Shown: positions 8,030 to 17,243, counted from the stretch's first letter. The stretch is DNA of 64,000 nucleotides from Rhodoferax sp. (GCF_023700745.1 NZ_JAMPYG010000015.1:21210-85209), one strand, 5' to 3'. Notes: a model not told the origin generated them from the sequence alone. Program-made: numbers and translations.

Positions 8030-9499
8030 ATGAATGAAAACTCTTCCATTCGCGTGAATTCTGCCTTGCTGGCCATAGGAATCACGCTCGCCATCTGGTT
8101 CGTGATTCCCGTGCCCGAGGGTGTCACGCCGCAAGCCTGGCACTTGCTGGCCTTGTTTATCGGCACCATTGCCGCCATCATTGGTAAGGCGATGCCAATT
8201 GGGGCGCTGGCCATGATTGCCATTGCCCTGGTCGCGATTACCGGGGTCACCAACAACAAGCCGTCGGCAGCTGTTGCCGATGCTCTCAGCGGCTTTTCCA
8301 ACCCGCTGATCTGGCTGATTGGCATTTCGATCATGATCTCCCGCGGTTTGATTAAAACCGGGCTCGGTCCCCGCATTGGGTACACGTTCATCCGATTGTT
8401 TGGCAAAAAGACCTTGGGTATCGGTTATGCGCTTGGATTGTCGGAACTGGTTCTGGCTCCAGTCACCCCCAGCAATACCGCACGCGGCGGCGGCATCATG
8501 CACCCTATCATGCGTTCGATTGCCGAGAGTTTCGACTCCTCGCCGGACAAGGGCACCTCGAACAAGATCGGGCGCTACCTGGCGTTGGTCAATTACCACT
8601 CCAACCCAATCACCTCGGCCATGTTCATCACCGCCACGGCGCCCAACCCGCTGGTGGTCAAATTCGTTGCCGAAGCGACTGGCGCACAGATTTCGTTGTC
8701 GTGGAGTACCTGGGCCCTCGCGATGCTGTTACCGGGGCTGGTCGCGATGGCGTTGATGCCGCTGGTGCTCTACTGGTTGTCGCCGCCCGAGATCAAGGAC
8801 ACCCCGGCGGCAAGCCAGTTTGCGAGAGACCGCATTGCCGAACTTGGCCCCGTCAAGGGGAAAGAAAAAATATTACTGGGCGTGTTTGCCTTGATGCTGT
8901 TGCTCTGGGCAGGGGTGCCCACCATGCTGCTGGGCCAGGGGTATGCAGTGGATGCCACTGCCGCTGCCGCTCTGGGCTTATCCTTATTGCTTGTAACCAG
9001 CGTGCTCGATTGGGACGATGTGCTAAAGGAAAAAGGGGCCTGGGACACCATCACCTGGTTTGCAGCCCTGGTCATGATGGCCACGTTCCTGAACAAACTC
9101 GGGCTGATTACCTGGTTTTCCAAGAGCATTGAGACCGGAATTCTCGGGCTGGGCTTAGGCTGGGTCGGTGCGGTGGCGCTCCTGACGTTGGTGTACATGT
9201 ATGCGCACTATTTGTTTGCTAGCACGACCGCGCACATCACCGCGATGTTCGGCGCATTCTTTGCCGCCGGAATCGCGCTGGGCGCACCGCCAATGGCGTT
9301 CGCCCTGTTACTGGCCGCAGTTTCATCGATCATGATGACGCTGACACATTACGCCACGGGCACGTCACCCATCATCTTCGGCTCGGGCTATGTCTCGCTG
9401 GGTGAGTGGTGGAAAGTAGGATTTGTGATGAGCCTCGTGAATCTGGCCACTTGGGTGGTGGTTGGCGGGCTCTGGTGGCAAGCGCTTGGCTACTGGTGA
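8030..9499 (+). CDS. DASS-family di/tricarboxylate anion transporter
   Basis: This 489-residue inner-membrane protein has about 12-14 hydrophobic segments. It carries the paired signatures of the divalent anion:sodium symporter family: APVTPSNTARGGGIMHPI in the first half and YATGTSPIIFGSGY near the end, plus NYHSNPITSAMFITATAPNP. The closest subgroup in memory is the CitT/2-oxoglutarate-malate translocator branch. It probably takes up or exchanges a C4-dicarboxylate or citrate. AGGAG lies 9 bases before the ATG. It is transcribed away from the DctB-like/FixJ-like genes that probably induce it. The exact substrate cannot be read from sequence. Confidence 0.92.
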   Translation: MNENSSIRVNSALLAIGITLAIWFVIPVPEGVTPQAWHLLALFIGTIAAIIGKAMPIGALAMIAIALVAITGVTNNKPSAAVADALSGFSNPLIWLIGISIMISRGLIKTGLGPRIGYTFIRLFGKKTLGIGYALGLSELVLAPVTPSNTARGGGIMHPIMRSIAESFDSSPDKGTSNKIGRYLALVNYHSNPITSAMFITATAPNPLVVKFVAEATGAQISLSWSTWALAMLLPGLVAMALMPLVLYWLSPPEIKDTPAASQFARDRIAELGPVKGKEKILLGVFALMLLLWAGVPTMLLGQGYAVDATAAAALGLSLLLVTSVLDWDDVLKEKGAWDTITWFAALVMMATFLNKLGLITWFSKSIETGILGLGLGWVGAVALLTLVYMYAHYLFASTTAHITAMFGAFFAAGIALGAPPMAFALLLAAVSSIMMTLTHYATGTSPIIFGSGYVSLGEWWKVGFVMSLVNLATWVVVGGLWWQALGYW

Positions 9500-9554
9500 A
9501 ATTGAACTGCAGTTAGACGCTGTTGATTGCAGTAGAAAACTGAACTTCAATTTT

Positions 9555-9848
9555 CAAGCGGCGCCGACACTGGCCAAACGTCGACAAATATCTCAGCACA
9601 TCGTCCGAAACACAACTGCCATGCACATGCTGCAATCAGGAACGCCTATTGAAGAACTTGCCTTGTGGATGGGTTACGAAAGTCGTGCAACCAGGCATCA
9701 CTACGTTGAGGCGAATCTGGCGATGGAGGAGTCGGCGATCGCCCGAATGCAGGAGCCTGACTCCAAGATCAGACGCTATCACGCACCGGACGAGCTATTG
9801 AAGAACCGCAATCCAATTGTTTCGTCGAGTGAAATACAAGCCCGCTAA
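9555..9848 (+). pseudogene. C-terminal fragment of a tyrosine recombinase
   Basis: About 90 residues match the end of a phage-type integrase: SQHIVRNTTAMHMLQSG holds the conserved His-x-x-Arg, followed by EELALWMGYES and TRHHYVEANLAMEE with the catalytic Tyr. The preceding catalytic Arg and the whole N-terminal half are absent. The open frame reaches back into the transporter gene without a credible start. The usual HxxRH motif has Asn in place of the second His. This is a remnant of a mobile element whose remainder has been deleted. Confidence 0.75.
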
Positions 9849-10413
9849 TTCTTGGTCGCACGCAGTTTAAGGCAACGCTGAACAAGTCCCCCCTTCCTGC
9901 CGCTGAGCGTGTAGATTACGGTGCCATGAACAACCGACCCTGGCCATGGCCGCCGACGCATCGTCGGAGTTTGCGCAATACCGCAAGCCCATCCACGCCG
10001 CACTGGTGCGCTAACACCAGTTCCGCGGCAGTTAAGCCTGCGATGAAGTCGTTCACCTCGAAATTGCGGGGTGGCTCAAACTCGGGTAACTACCGGCCGA
10101 TTGAATTTTTTACGCATTCTCAATGCCCGCTTAGTGGTCGTGACACGACGACCACTTTGAAGATGGCCCATCCCGGTAACGGACCTTGGAGGCGAAATTC
10201 AAAAGATGCTTGGATGTCGGCTATCAGGCAATGAGTTTGACGGTCGCTATGGCGGCAATGGGACGAATCCAGGTTCGGGCCAAGAGGAGTCATTCACCTC
10301 TCTGAGTTCGGTGGCAGCTCCAGGTATGCGTCTGGTGAAGTCACCTTGACCGTCGACTCGTAGCCGACCCGCGCGCTCATCCGATATCGGCGGCTGTGGC
10401 GCAGTATGCGAAC
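9849..10413. other. gene-poor scar with an IS5-like end trace
   Basis: This stretch of 565 bases has no convincing gene. At 9871-9896 it holds GGCAACGCTGAACAAGTCC, which resembles the terminal repeat of IS5-group elements. From 9939 the reading MAADASSEFAQYRKP resembles the start of an IS5-type transposase before it hits a stop. A perfect 8-bp inverted repeat (GTGGTCGT/ACGACCAC) lies at 10134-10155. The short open frame at 9926-10234 has no recognisable protein features. The region looks like decayed mobile DNA. Confidence 0.4.
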
Positions 10414-11325
10414 CTACAGGTGGAAATCGCCTGCGGCTTCCGGCTGGTACAGTACTTTCTCAATCCGGATGTGGCAGGTTCGGTTCGGAATCCGCCAGCT
10501 AAAAGCATCGCCCGCCTTGTAGCCCAGGATCGCGGTGCCGATACCGGAGCAAACCGATAGTTTTCCGGCACGGTCGTCCGCATCCTCGGGGTAAACCAGC
10601 GCAATTTCCATTTCTTCGTCATCCACCTGAAGCAAGGCCTTGGAATTCATCGTGATGACATCTTCCGCCACCTGCAGTGGATCGACGACGATGGCCCGCT
10701 CGATCTCGTGTTCCAGCTCAAAAATATCCGAGCCGCGTTCGAATTCGACCAGACTCCTGAGCCGGGCCTTGTCGATCTCGGTGATATAGATGTCGGAGGT
10801 GTGGGCCGCAGGACTCTCGCGCAAGAGCCGGAGATAGCGCTCCGAGTTCATGACAAGCGACTTCATCGCAGGCGTTTCGCTTTGCAGCAAGAAGCCGCTG
10901 TGCAGGAAAGCCTTCAGTGATCGAGTGTTGTCCGGGCGGATTTTGGCGATGAGCTTCTCGGCCCGCATGTCGAAGAAAGCGAGCTTCATGCCTTCGCGGA
11001 TGGCGCTGGCCCCGAGCTTGCGGCCCCAGTTGTCGCGGTTGCCGATGACCAGGACCATTTCGCAGTCCGTACCTGTCTTGACGAGGCGCACGAAGCCGAC
11101 TGGCACGTCATGCTGGTCGTAGGCCATGAAGAACCGGCCGCCCTGGTTGAACAGATGGGTCAGGATAGGTAGCTGGACCCGGTCGATGACCTGCTCGATG
11201 AAAAGGGAGACATGGCGCGAATCACTCAGGTAGCGGGTGACGTCCTCGTCTTCCAACCAGTCCATGAGAGTCAGCGCGTTGCCCCGGGTGATCTCGGGGC
11301 ACAGAGAAATGAAAGGCTTGTTCAT
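10414..11325 (-). CDS. GNAT acetyltransferase fused to a Rnk/GreA-like domain
   Basis: This 303-residue protein joins two domains that are usually separate. Residues about 1-165 read as a GNAT N-acetyltransferase (VPVGFVRLVKTGTDCEMVLV, then NWGRKLGASAIREGMKLAF as the acetyl-CoA loop, then RPDNTRSLKAFLHSGF). Residues about 175-303 read as Rnk, the GreA/GreB C-terminal-like regulator of nucleoside diphosphate kinase (ITEIDKARLRSLVEF, VTMNSKALLQ-type, VCSGIGTAILGYKAGD). Rnk binds RNA polymerase in E. coli. The ATG at 11325 follows AAAGGTGG; the TTG at 11346 is less likely. The gene sits between mobile-element remnants, so it may be acquired. The joint function is unknown. Confidence 0.8.
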   Translation of the reverse strand: MNKPFISLCPEITRGNALTLMDWLEDEDVTRYLSDSRHVSLFIEQVIDRVQLPILTHLFNQGGRFFMAYDQHDVPVGFVRLVKTGTDCEMVLVIGNRDNWGRKLGASAIREGMKLAFFDMRAEKLIAKIRPDNTRSLKAFLHSGFLLQSETPAMKSLVMNSERYLRLLRESPAAHTSDIYITEIDKARLRSLVEFERGSDIFELEHEIERAIVVDPLQVAEDVITMNSKALLQVDDEEMEIALVYPEDADDRAGKLSVCSGIGTAILGYKAGDAFSWRIPNRTCHIRIEKVLYQPEAAGDFHL

Positions 11326-11541
11326 CTTCACCACCTTTGGTTTCAAGAATGAAAGCCTTTCATGGCCTCGGCCATGACGGTTCTTTCGACTAACTGTTTA
11401 TCTTACAGCGGTGCGCGATCGCGGGAGTTCGATGCTTTGCAGAACCCATGCGTTTCATGCGGCAAATAGAGCCTGTTCCGGCCAGGGGCCTTCGTTCGTT
11501 GAAGAGACCGAACTCATCGCAAAGCGGTCGTGTAGGCCACG

Positions 11542-11836
11542 TGAGTTAGCCCCCTGAAGCACAGACCCACCGGTGTTCCTTAAACTAAGAAACAGGAATA
11601 CGACTATGGATATGACGATGTCTTCAGCAAACTCTTCAAGGGTGGAAGTGGTGACAAGTATTCAACGCCGCAGGCGCTGGAGCCCAGAGCAAAAGCTTGA
11701 AATCGTCAAACAAACCAATGAACCCGGCAGTTCCGTTTCAATGGTCGCCAGGCAATTTGGCATCACTGCAGCGCAACTCTTTCCATGGCGAAAGGCATAC
11801 CTCCAAGGCTCACTGGTGGCTGCCGTCCAGTCGTAA
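11542..11836 (+). mobile_element. truncated IS2-like (IS3 family) element, left end
   Basis: The left end (TGAGTTAGCCCCCTGAA at 11542-11558) resembles the terminal repeat of IS2, and a first transposase frame follows at the normal distance. The element breaks off near 11836, next to the end of the MDR gene. orfB and the right end are missing. Confidence 0.65.
11606..11836 (+). pseudogene. OrfA fragment of an IS2-like transposase
   Basis: The 76-residue frame has the IS2 OrfA helix-turn-helix: VEVVTSIQRRRRWSPEQKLE, then EPGSSVSMVARQFGI and QLFPWRKAYLQGSL. IS2 OrfA is about 120 residues, so the C-terminal third is lost. The last residues (VAAVQS) come from foreign sequence at the break. OrfA normally binds the element ends and makes a fusion transposase by frameshift with OrfB, which is absent, so it is inactive. 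Confidence 0.75.
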
Positions 11837-11851
11837 ACGTCTTGGTGATGT

Positions 11852-12886
11852 TCAGGCCATCAGTTGCAGAGCGATTTTTCCGAACTGTTGGCCCGACTCC
11901 AGTCGGGTCAAAGCTTCATGGATACGATCGAGCGGATATTCGCTGTCCAACACGGGCACGATTCCACTCTGCTCAATGAACGAAAGCAGCGCCCGGAACT
12001 CTGAAAAATCACCATGGGTCGAGCCCAGAATCTGCAACTGGCGAATAAATATTCGGCGCAGGTCGGCTGGCGGCTGGTCACCCGTTGTGGCGCCACATGT
12101 GACCAAACGTCCGCCTCGCACCAAGGACTTCATCGCTATTGACCATACGGCTTCACCGACGTTCTCGATCACCACATCGACCCCCCGGCCGCCGGTGTAC
12201 GCCATCACGGTTTTCGCCACATCCTGCGTCTTGCTGTTGATGCCGTGCGCAGCGCCCATGGCCAGAGCGCGCTCCAATTTCGAATCCTCGCGCGAGGTCA
12301 CGATCACCTTGGCACCAATCGCTTTCGCCAGCTGCATGGCTGCCAGTGATACACCACCACCAATGCCGAACACCAGCACGGTCTCCCAGGGTTTGACCCG
12401 GGCTTTGGTGAACAGCATGCGCCACGCGGTGAGGTAATTGACCCCCATGGCTGCAGCCTGTGCAAACGTCAAGCCTTGCGGCATGGGAAACACGTTCTGG
12501 GCCGGCACACTGATCCACTGCGCAAAGGTGCCGTGACGATGCTCGCCAAGCAACTGCATCTTCGTGCAAAGGACGCCTTCACCGCGCTGGCAGAACTCGC
12601 AGCGACCACAGGTGATACCGGGATGAATGACAACCCGCTGGTCTACTGTCAACAGGGTCTCTGAAGCGTCCACTTCCTCAATGACGCCAGCGGCGTCCAA
12701 GCCCATGATCTGGGGCAATTGGTGCGTGATGCCGGCGCCACTGTTGCGCATGTACAAGTCGACCTGGTTAAGGGTTGCTGCCTCAACGCGGACCAGGACT
12801 TCCCCCGGTCGACGCTTGACGGGCTCGCATGCCCTGACTTTGACTACTTCGTTGCCACCGTGGCCGATGATGAATGCTGCTTTCAT
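11852..12886 (-). CDS. zinc-type MDR alcohol dehydrogenase/quinone oxidoreductase
   Basis: This 344-residue medium-chain dehydrogenase has a GroES-like N-terminal domain, with a structural zinc site of four cysteines (CGRCEFCQRGEGVLC, about residues 93-107). A Rossmann domain follows, with a glycine-rich loop (VFGIGGGVSLAAMQLAKAIG). It should oxidise or reduce an alcohol, aldehyde or enone with NAD(P). It is the last gene of the leftward acyl-CoA operon, 44 bp after the ligase gene, which suggests a role in degrading the same compound. The start ATG follows AGAGGA. The substrate is not evident. Confidence 0.85.
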   Translation of the reverse strand: MKAAFIIGHGGNEVVKVRACEPVKRRPGEVLVRVEAATLNQVDLYMRNSGAGITHQLPQIMGLDAAGVIEEVDASETLLTVDQRVVIHPGITCGRCEFCQRGEGVLCTKMQLLGEHRHGTFAQWISVPAQNVFPMPQGLTFAQAAAMGVNYLTAWRMLFTKARVKPWETVLVFGIGGGVSLAAMQLAKAIGAKVIVTSREDSKLERALAMGAAHGINSKTQDVAKTVMAYTGGRGVDVVIENVGEAVWSIAMKSLVRGGRLVTCGATTGDQPPADLRRIFIRQLQILGSTHGDFSEFRALLSFIEQSGIVPVLDSEYPLDRIHEALTRLESGQQFGKIALQLMA

Positions 12887-12930
12887 TTGCTGTCCTCTCG
12901 AATGATCGTCAAATTAAGCCGTCCTTTAAA

Positions 12931-14931
12931 TCAGGAGGAACGGGGGATGTCCAGCGTCTTGGCGTACTTGATGAAAAAGTCCAGGCTCGACGGGTTCTGC
13001 ATGGCATCGGGACTGGCAACCTTGCCGGGCTCTGCCCCTAGCAGCAGCTTGCGAATGGGGACCTCCATCTTCTTGCCAGTCAGTGTTCGGGGGATTTCTG
13101 AAACCTGAACCACAGCATCAGGCACATGACGCCCTGAGGCTTTGGTACGGATTTGCTGAAGGATGCGTTCAATCAGGGCTTGCCCCAGCACGCCCGCCGG
13201 CTGCAGTACGACAAACAAGGGCATGAAGGAAGGTCGTCCCAAGTATTCCAGGTCAACGACCAGACTGTCGCGTACTTCAGGCAGTTCTTCGACGACGCGA
13301 TAGATTTCAGCGGTGCCGATGCGGATGCCGAAGCGGTTGATCGTGCTGTCGGAACGGCCGTAAATCACCGAACTACCGTACGACGTGAAACGTATCCAGT
13401 CACCATGGCGCCACACATCCGGATACATCTCGAAATAGCTCTCCCGGTAGCGGCGACCATCTGGGTCGTTCCAGAAATACAGCGGCATTGAAGGCATGGG
13501 CTGAGTGATCACCAGTTCACCTACCTCGTCGATCACGGCTTGTCCGGCCTCGTTGAACGCATAGGCGGCCACCCCCAACTCGGGACATTGGATTTCGCCG
13601 GCATGCACCGGTAAGGTCGAAGCACAGGCAACGAAACAAGAAGCAATGTCGGTACCGCCACTGACTGAGGCCAACCAGACATCGGGCTTTACATCACGAT
13701 AGACCCATTCAAACACATCGACAGACAGGGGGGAGCCGGTCGACAAAATGCTGCGTAATTTCTTGAACGGCGCATAGTCCCTGGGCCGCAGCTTGTCCTT
13801 CTTGTTGGCCATGAGCACTGCGGCGCCTGTGCCGAACACGGCAACCTCCTGCTCGTCTATGAAACGCCAGAGCGCATCGCCGTCCGGCCAAGAGGGGTGG
13901 CCGTCGTACAGCACGATTGAGGCACCGGTGACCAAGGCGCCGACCAGGAGATTCCAGACGGTCCAGCCGGTGCTACCCAGAAACAGCAGGCGATCGCCTG
14001 GTCGCAAGTCGTTTTGCAGTACCATTTCCTTGAGGTGCGTCAGCAGAATCCCCCCATGCCCGTGCACCATGGCCTTGGGTAACCCGGTGGTGCCCGAGGA
14101 GTAGAGCACCCACAGTGGGTGACTGAACGGCAGGCGTTCATAACGCGGAGCGGCATCGTTGCCGACAACAGATTCCCAGTGGCAGTGGTCACGCCAATGA
14201 ACCGGCCGACGCAGGCTTGCCAACGGCCCGGCCACCTGCACGACGCGCTCGACGCTGGGCAATTCGGCCAACAGTTGGTCCACCACGGTGAGCCGGTCGT
14301 GCGGTTTTCCGTTGTAGCTGTAGCTGTCGACAGCGAATAACACCTTGGGTTCGATTTGGCGCAGGCGGTCAAGAATGACCGGCGCACCCATGTCGGGCGC
14401 GCAACTCGACCATATGGCACCTATGCTGGCGCATGCCAGGAAGGCGATCACGGTTTCCGGGCGATTCGGCATGTAGCTGGCCACCCGGTCCCCGGGGCCA
14501 ACCCCCCAGCTTCGCAGTGTGGCCGCAACAGCAGCCGTCGCATGTTCCAGCTCCGCCCAGGAGAGGGTTTGCAGCGGTACGTCTTCGCTCCGGGCGATCA
14601 CCGCAGGCTGGTCTGACGGGCGATTGCGAAAGACATGTTCGGCAAAGTTGAGCCGGGCATTCGGAAACCATTGCGCACCCGGCATGCTGCGCTGGCCAAG
14701 TGCGGGTTCACGCGCCCCGTCGGCCTGTACATCGAAGAAACTCCAAATTGATTGCCAGAAAGCATCCAGATCCTGGATCGACCAGCGCCACAGCTCGGCA
14801 TAGTTGTGGGTGACGATGCCCATTGTTTCGGCCAGCCAACGCTGGTAGTGCACCAGGCGACTCCGCTGCAGTTGCTCGGGGCCGGGAGTCCAAAGGATTT
14901 CGGCTGATGGTGAAACCATGGTGTTCTGCAT
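12931..14931 (-). CDS. acetoacetyl-CoA synthetase-type acyl-CoA ligase
   Basis: This 666-residue protein belongs to the ANL adenylate-forming enzymes. It has the acetoacetate-CoA ligase layout: an N-terminal cap (QWFPNARLNFAEHVFR), the AMP-binding motif LYSSGTTGLPKAMVHGHGG, the DSTINRFGIRIGTAEIYRVV hinge, and the catalytic Lys region (PRTLTGKKMEVPIRKLL). Such enzymes make a CoA thioester from acetoacetate or a related keto acid, using ATP. Neighbouring MaoC-type hydratases and an SDR suggest that the CoA ester is then processed by a beta-oxidation-like route. The physiological substrate may not be acetoacetate. The start is the first in-frame ATG. Confidence 0.88.
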   Translation of the reverse strand: MQNTMVSPSAEILWTPGPEQLQRSRLVHYQRWLAETMGIVTHNYAELWRWSIQDLDAFWQSIWSFFDVQADGAREPALGQRSMPGAQWFPNARLNFAEHVFRNRPSDQPAVIARSEDVPLQTLSWAELEHATAAVAATLRSWGVGPGDRVASYMPNRPETVIAFLACASIGAIWSSCAPDMGAPVILDRLRQIEPKVLFAVDSYSYNGKPHDRLTVVDQLLAELPSVERVVQVAGPLASLRRPVHWRDHCHWESVVGNDAAPRYERLPFSHPLWVLYSSGTTGLPKAMVHGHGGILLTHLKEMVLQNDLRPGDRLLFLGSTGWTVWNLLVGALVTGASIVLYDGHPSWPDGDALWRFIDEQEVAVFGTGAAVLMANKKDKLRPRDYAPFKKLRSILSTGSPLSVDVFEWVYRDVKPDVWLASVSGGTDIASCFVACASTLPVHAGEIQCPELGVAAYAFNEAGQAVIDEVGELVITQPMPSMPLYFWNDPDGRRYRESYFEMYPDVWRHGDWIRFTSYGSSVIYGRSDSTINRFGIRIGTAEIYRVVEELPEVRDSLVVDLEYLGRPSFMPLFVVLQPAGVLGQALIERILQQIRTKASGRHVPDAVVQVSEIPRTLTGKKMEVPIRKLLLGAEPGKVASPDAMQNPSSLDFFIKYAKTLDIPRSS

Positions 14932-14982
14932 GATGGTATGAAGGCGGTTGTGTATTCGGTGGTAGAGATCGTTCTGGGCACG

Positions 14983-15402
14983 TTAGACCAATGCAACCAC
15001 GGCGCTGCCGATCAGCTTGATTTCGTCAGACTGGTTTCTCGCTGTCAACTCGAGTGCCACGCACGGTTCACCGTCCTGGATGAATTTCTCGGATACTCTT
15101 GCTTGGCAGCGTACCTCGTCACCAAGGTGCGTGATCGCCACAAAGCGAACGCTCATCCGTCGGATGGCCGATTGCTTGACCGACTGGGTCAAAACGCGGG
15201 CCAGATAGGCGGCGGACAGCATCCCGTGGGCAAAGACGTCCGGCATGCCGGCCCGGCGCGCAAAGTCCGTGTCCAGATGCAGCGGGTTGTCGTCCCCTGA
15301 GGCGTCGGCATACACACCCAGGGTATGGCGCGTGATGGGACCCTCAACCACACTTGGCAAATCATCGCCCACCTGGATGTCATCAAATTGTGCGCGTTTC
15401 AT
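14983..15402 (-). CDS. MaoC-like hydratase/dehydratase
   Basis: This 139-residue hot-dog-fold protein has the MaoC hydratase-2 motif with the catalytic Asp and His (YADASGDDNPLHLDTDFAR, then DVFAHGMLSAAYLARVL). It probably hydrates an enoyl-CoA. Its start overlaps the stop of the next upstream MaoC-type gene by 4 bases. Paired short MaoC proteins often form a heteromeric hydratase in which one partner carries the active site. This member has the canonical Asp...His residues and is likely the catalytic one. Confidence 0.88.
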   Translation of the reverse strand: MKRAQFDDIQVGDDLPSVVEGPITRHTLGVYADASGDDNPLHLDTDFARRAGMPDVFAHGMLSAAYLARVLTQSVKQSAIRRMSVRFVAITHLGDEVRCQARVSEKFIQDGEPCVALELTARNQSDEIKLIGSAVVALV

Positions 15403-15860
15403 GCCAAGCTCCGCTGCTTTGGCTGACGTACCACCATGACGGTGCGCAGATCGGCCACGGCCGCGCCGTCACTGTCCTCGACACGGGTTTCCCACACCAG
15501 GAATCCCAAGGCGCCACCCTTCTTTTCGTAAAGGTCCGCCAGGCGTGGCTTGAAGCACAGTACCTCACCTGCAAAGGCCATGCGATGGAAGACAAAGTGC
15601 TGCTCCCCATGCAATACATGGGCGTAATCAATGCCGAGCCGCTCATAAAACTCCATCGGGTTGGGGCCATCCATTTCCAAACAGAAAAAAAAGGTCGGAG
15701 GCACCGGCAAGGATGGATGGCCCGCCGCACGGGCAGCCATTTCGTCGAAATAAACGGGATTGTCCTGGCCGGTTGCCTTGGCAAAAGCCAGCAGTCGACC
15801 CCGTTCTACTTCAACACTGAACGGCGTCAGCTCGGCACCTATAAGTCGTGTGTCCCACAT
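15399..15860 (-). CDS. MaoC N-terminal-type dehydratase partner (FAS1-like)
   Basis: This 153-residue protein fits the MaoC dehydratase N-terminal family: VERGRLLAFAKATGQDNPVY, then PVPPTFFFCLEMDGPNP, then VLHGEQHFVFHRMAFAGEVL. Proteins of this type usually lack the full catalytic pair and act as the substrate-binding half of a heteromeric enoyl-CoA hydratase. It overlaps the downstream MaoC gene by 4 bases and follows the SDR gene by 10 bp, so co-translation with both is likely. Confidence 0.83.
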   Translation of the reverse strand: MWDTRLIGAELTPFSVEVERGRLLAFAKATGQDNPVYFDEMAARAAGHPSLPVPPTFFFCLEMDGPNPMEFYERLGIDYAHVLHGEQHFVFHRMAFAGEVLCFKPRLADLYEKKGGALGFLVWETRVEDSDGAAVADLRTVMVVRQPKQRSLA

Positions 15861-15870
15861 GGTTGCTCAC

Positions 15871-16644
15871 TTACTGTGCCGTCCAGCCACCATCCATGCT
15901 CCATGCCACACCGCGCACGTTATGGCCTGCGGGAGAACAGAAAAACAGGACCAGCTGACCGATGTCATCTGTCGTCGTGAACTGCATGGACGGCTCTTTC
16001 TCGCCCAGCGACAGCTTGGTGGCTTCCTCCAAACTGATATTCAGTGTCTTGGCTTTGTCCTCCACCTGTTTTAGCGCCAGCGGTGTGCGCACCCAGCCTG
16101 GACAAATGGCATTGCAGGTGATACCGGTGGTGGCCGTTTCCAGCGCGGTGACCTTGGTCAAACCGACGATACCGTGCTTTGCGGCGACGTAAGCAGCTTT
16201 GTTGACCGAAGCGACAAGCGCATGCACCGACCCCATGTTGATGATACGACCCCAGTTCGAAGCCCGCATGGCCGGCAAAGCAAGCCGCGTGGTGTGAAAA
16301 GCTGCGCTCAAGTTGACAGCCAGGATGGCGTCCCAATGTTGGACACGAAAATCCTCCAGGCTGGCCACATGCTGTATGCCGGCGTTATTCACCAGAATGT
16401 CGACTTGATCGAACTTGCTGGCTGCGAATCCCATCAGGCTCTCAATATCCAAGGGCTTGGAGAGATCGGCGGGGTGGTATTCAACCCGGCTCCCTGCCGA
16501 GGACACTTCACCTATGGCGGCGTCCACATCCCCAAAACCGTTCAAGATGATGTTCGCACCCTGGTTGGCCAAAGCCTTGGCGATACCCAGACCGATGCCG
16601 CTGGTCGATCCTGTTATCAGGGCAGTTTTGTTCTTTAGGCTCAT
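15871..16644 (-). CDS. 3-hydroxybutyrate dehydrogenase-like SDR
   Basis: This 257-residue classical short-chain dehydrogenase has the cofactor loop TGSTSGIG (residues about 10-17), NNAG, a catalytic Ser (INMGSVHA) and YVAAK. The tail WVRTPLALKQVEDKAKTL and the lid GEKEPSMQFTT are typical of D-3-hydroxybutyrate dehydrogenases. It interconverts 3-hydroxybutyrate, or a related 3-hydroxy acid, and the 3-keto acid with NAD. The keto acid could then be activated by the ligase in the same operon. The start at MSLKNKTALITG overlaps the tetR stop by 4 bases; a longer upstream frame would extend into tetR. Confidence 0.88.
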   Translation of the reverse strand: MSLKNKTALITGSTSGIGLGIAKALANQGANIILNGFGDVDAAIGEVSSAGSRVEYHPADLSKPLDIESLMGFAASKFDQVDILVNNAGIQHVASLEDFRVQHWDAILAVNLSAAFHTTRLALPAMRASNWGRIINMGSVHALVASVNKAAYVAAKHGIVGLTKVTALETATTGITCNAICPGWVRTPLALKQVEDKAKTLNISLEEATKLSLGEKEPSMQFTTTDDIGQLVLFFCSPAGHNVRGVAWSMDGGWTAQ

Positions 16645-17243
16645 GTTTGATTCGATGCTTCGAGGGGCTCGGTTGATGGCTTTATCCCGTCCAGCCACAT
16701 GCTGGCGATCTGCCGCGCCAGTTCATCCGGCGTTGACTTGCCGCCCTTGCTGTACCAGGTGGTGCTGTAGTGAACGGGTCCAAACAGTTGGTTGATCAAT
16801 AAGTCTGGATGGACGTCGGACCGAATTACCTGGTGGCGTTGCGCTTCCTGGATCAGGTTCGAGAAAATCTGGTGGTAATGGCGACGCTGTCGACTGACCA
16901 GTGACTTTGTCTCGGGTTCCAGAAGATGCATGGACTGAATGAACACGGTTAATTCATCGATGCGCTCCAGGCAGGTCCGCCCCACATCCTCGGCCGCCAA
17001 AAAAAGTCTGTCGGCGAGGAGGGATGGCTGCTTGATGATCTCCTGCAGACTATCAATCTGCATCTCAAGCAGTGGTTGGTAGATGCCGTAAAGAATGGCG
17101 TCTTTTGATTTGTAGTGGTGGTACAGCGCTCCTTTCGAAACGCCAGCCTCGATGCAGATTTGCTGCACGCTGGTGTTGGCATAGCCGTGTTTGGAGAACA
17201 AGCGTGTCGCTGCCTCGAGCAGATGTTTTTTCACATTCGACAT
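16641..17243 (-). CDS. TetR-family transcriptional regulator
   Basis: This 200-residue regulator has the N-terminal TetR helix-turn-helix (TSVQQICIEAGVSKGALYHHYKSKDAILYGI) and an all-helical ligand domain. It is the second gene of the leftward operon and probably represses it through the 38-bp perfect palindrome at 18685-18722. The inducer is likely an acyl-CoA or a substrate of the pathway. Its stop overlaps the SDR start by 4 bases, and it follows the substrate-binding-protein gene by 147 bp. Confidence 0.92.
   Translation of the reverse strand: MSNVKKHLLEAATRLFSKHGYANTSVQQICIEAGVSKGALYHHYKSKDAILYGIYQPLLEMQIDSLQEIIKQPSLLADRLFLAAEDVGRTCLERIDELTVFIQSMHLLEPETKSLVSRQRRHYHQIFSNLIQEAQRHQVIRSDVHPDLLINQLFGPVHYSTTWYSKGGKSTPDELARQIASMWLDGIKPSTEPLEASNQT

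Noticed and set aside
11697..12437. 246-codon plus-strand frame over the MDR gene
   Set aside because: It begins inside the IS2-like orfA in another frame and continues antisense to the MDR dehydrogenase. It has no protein features.
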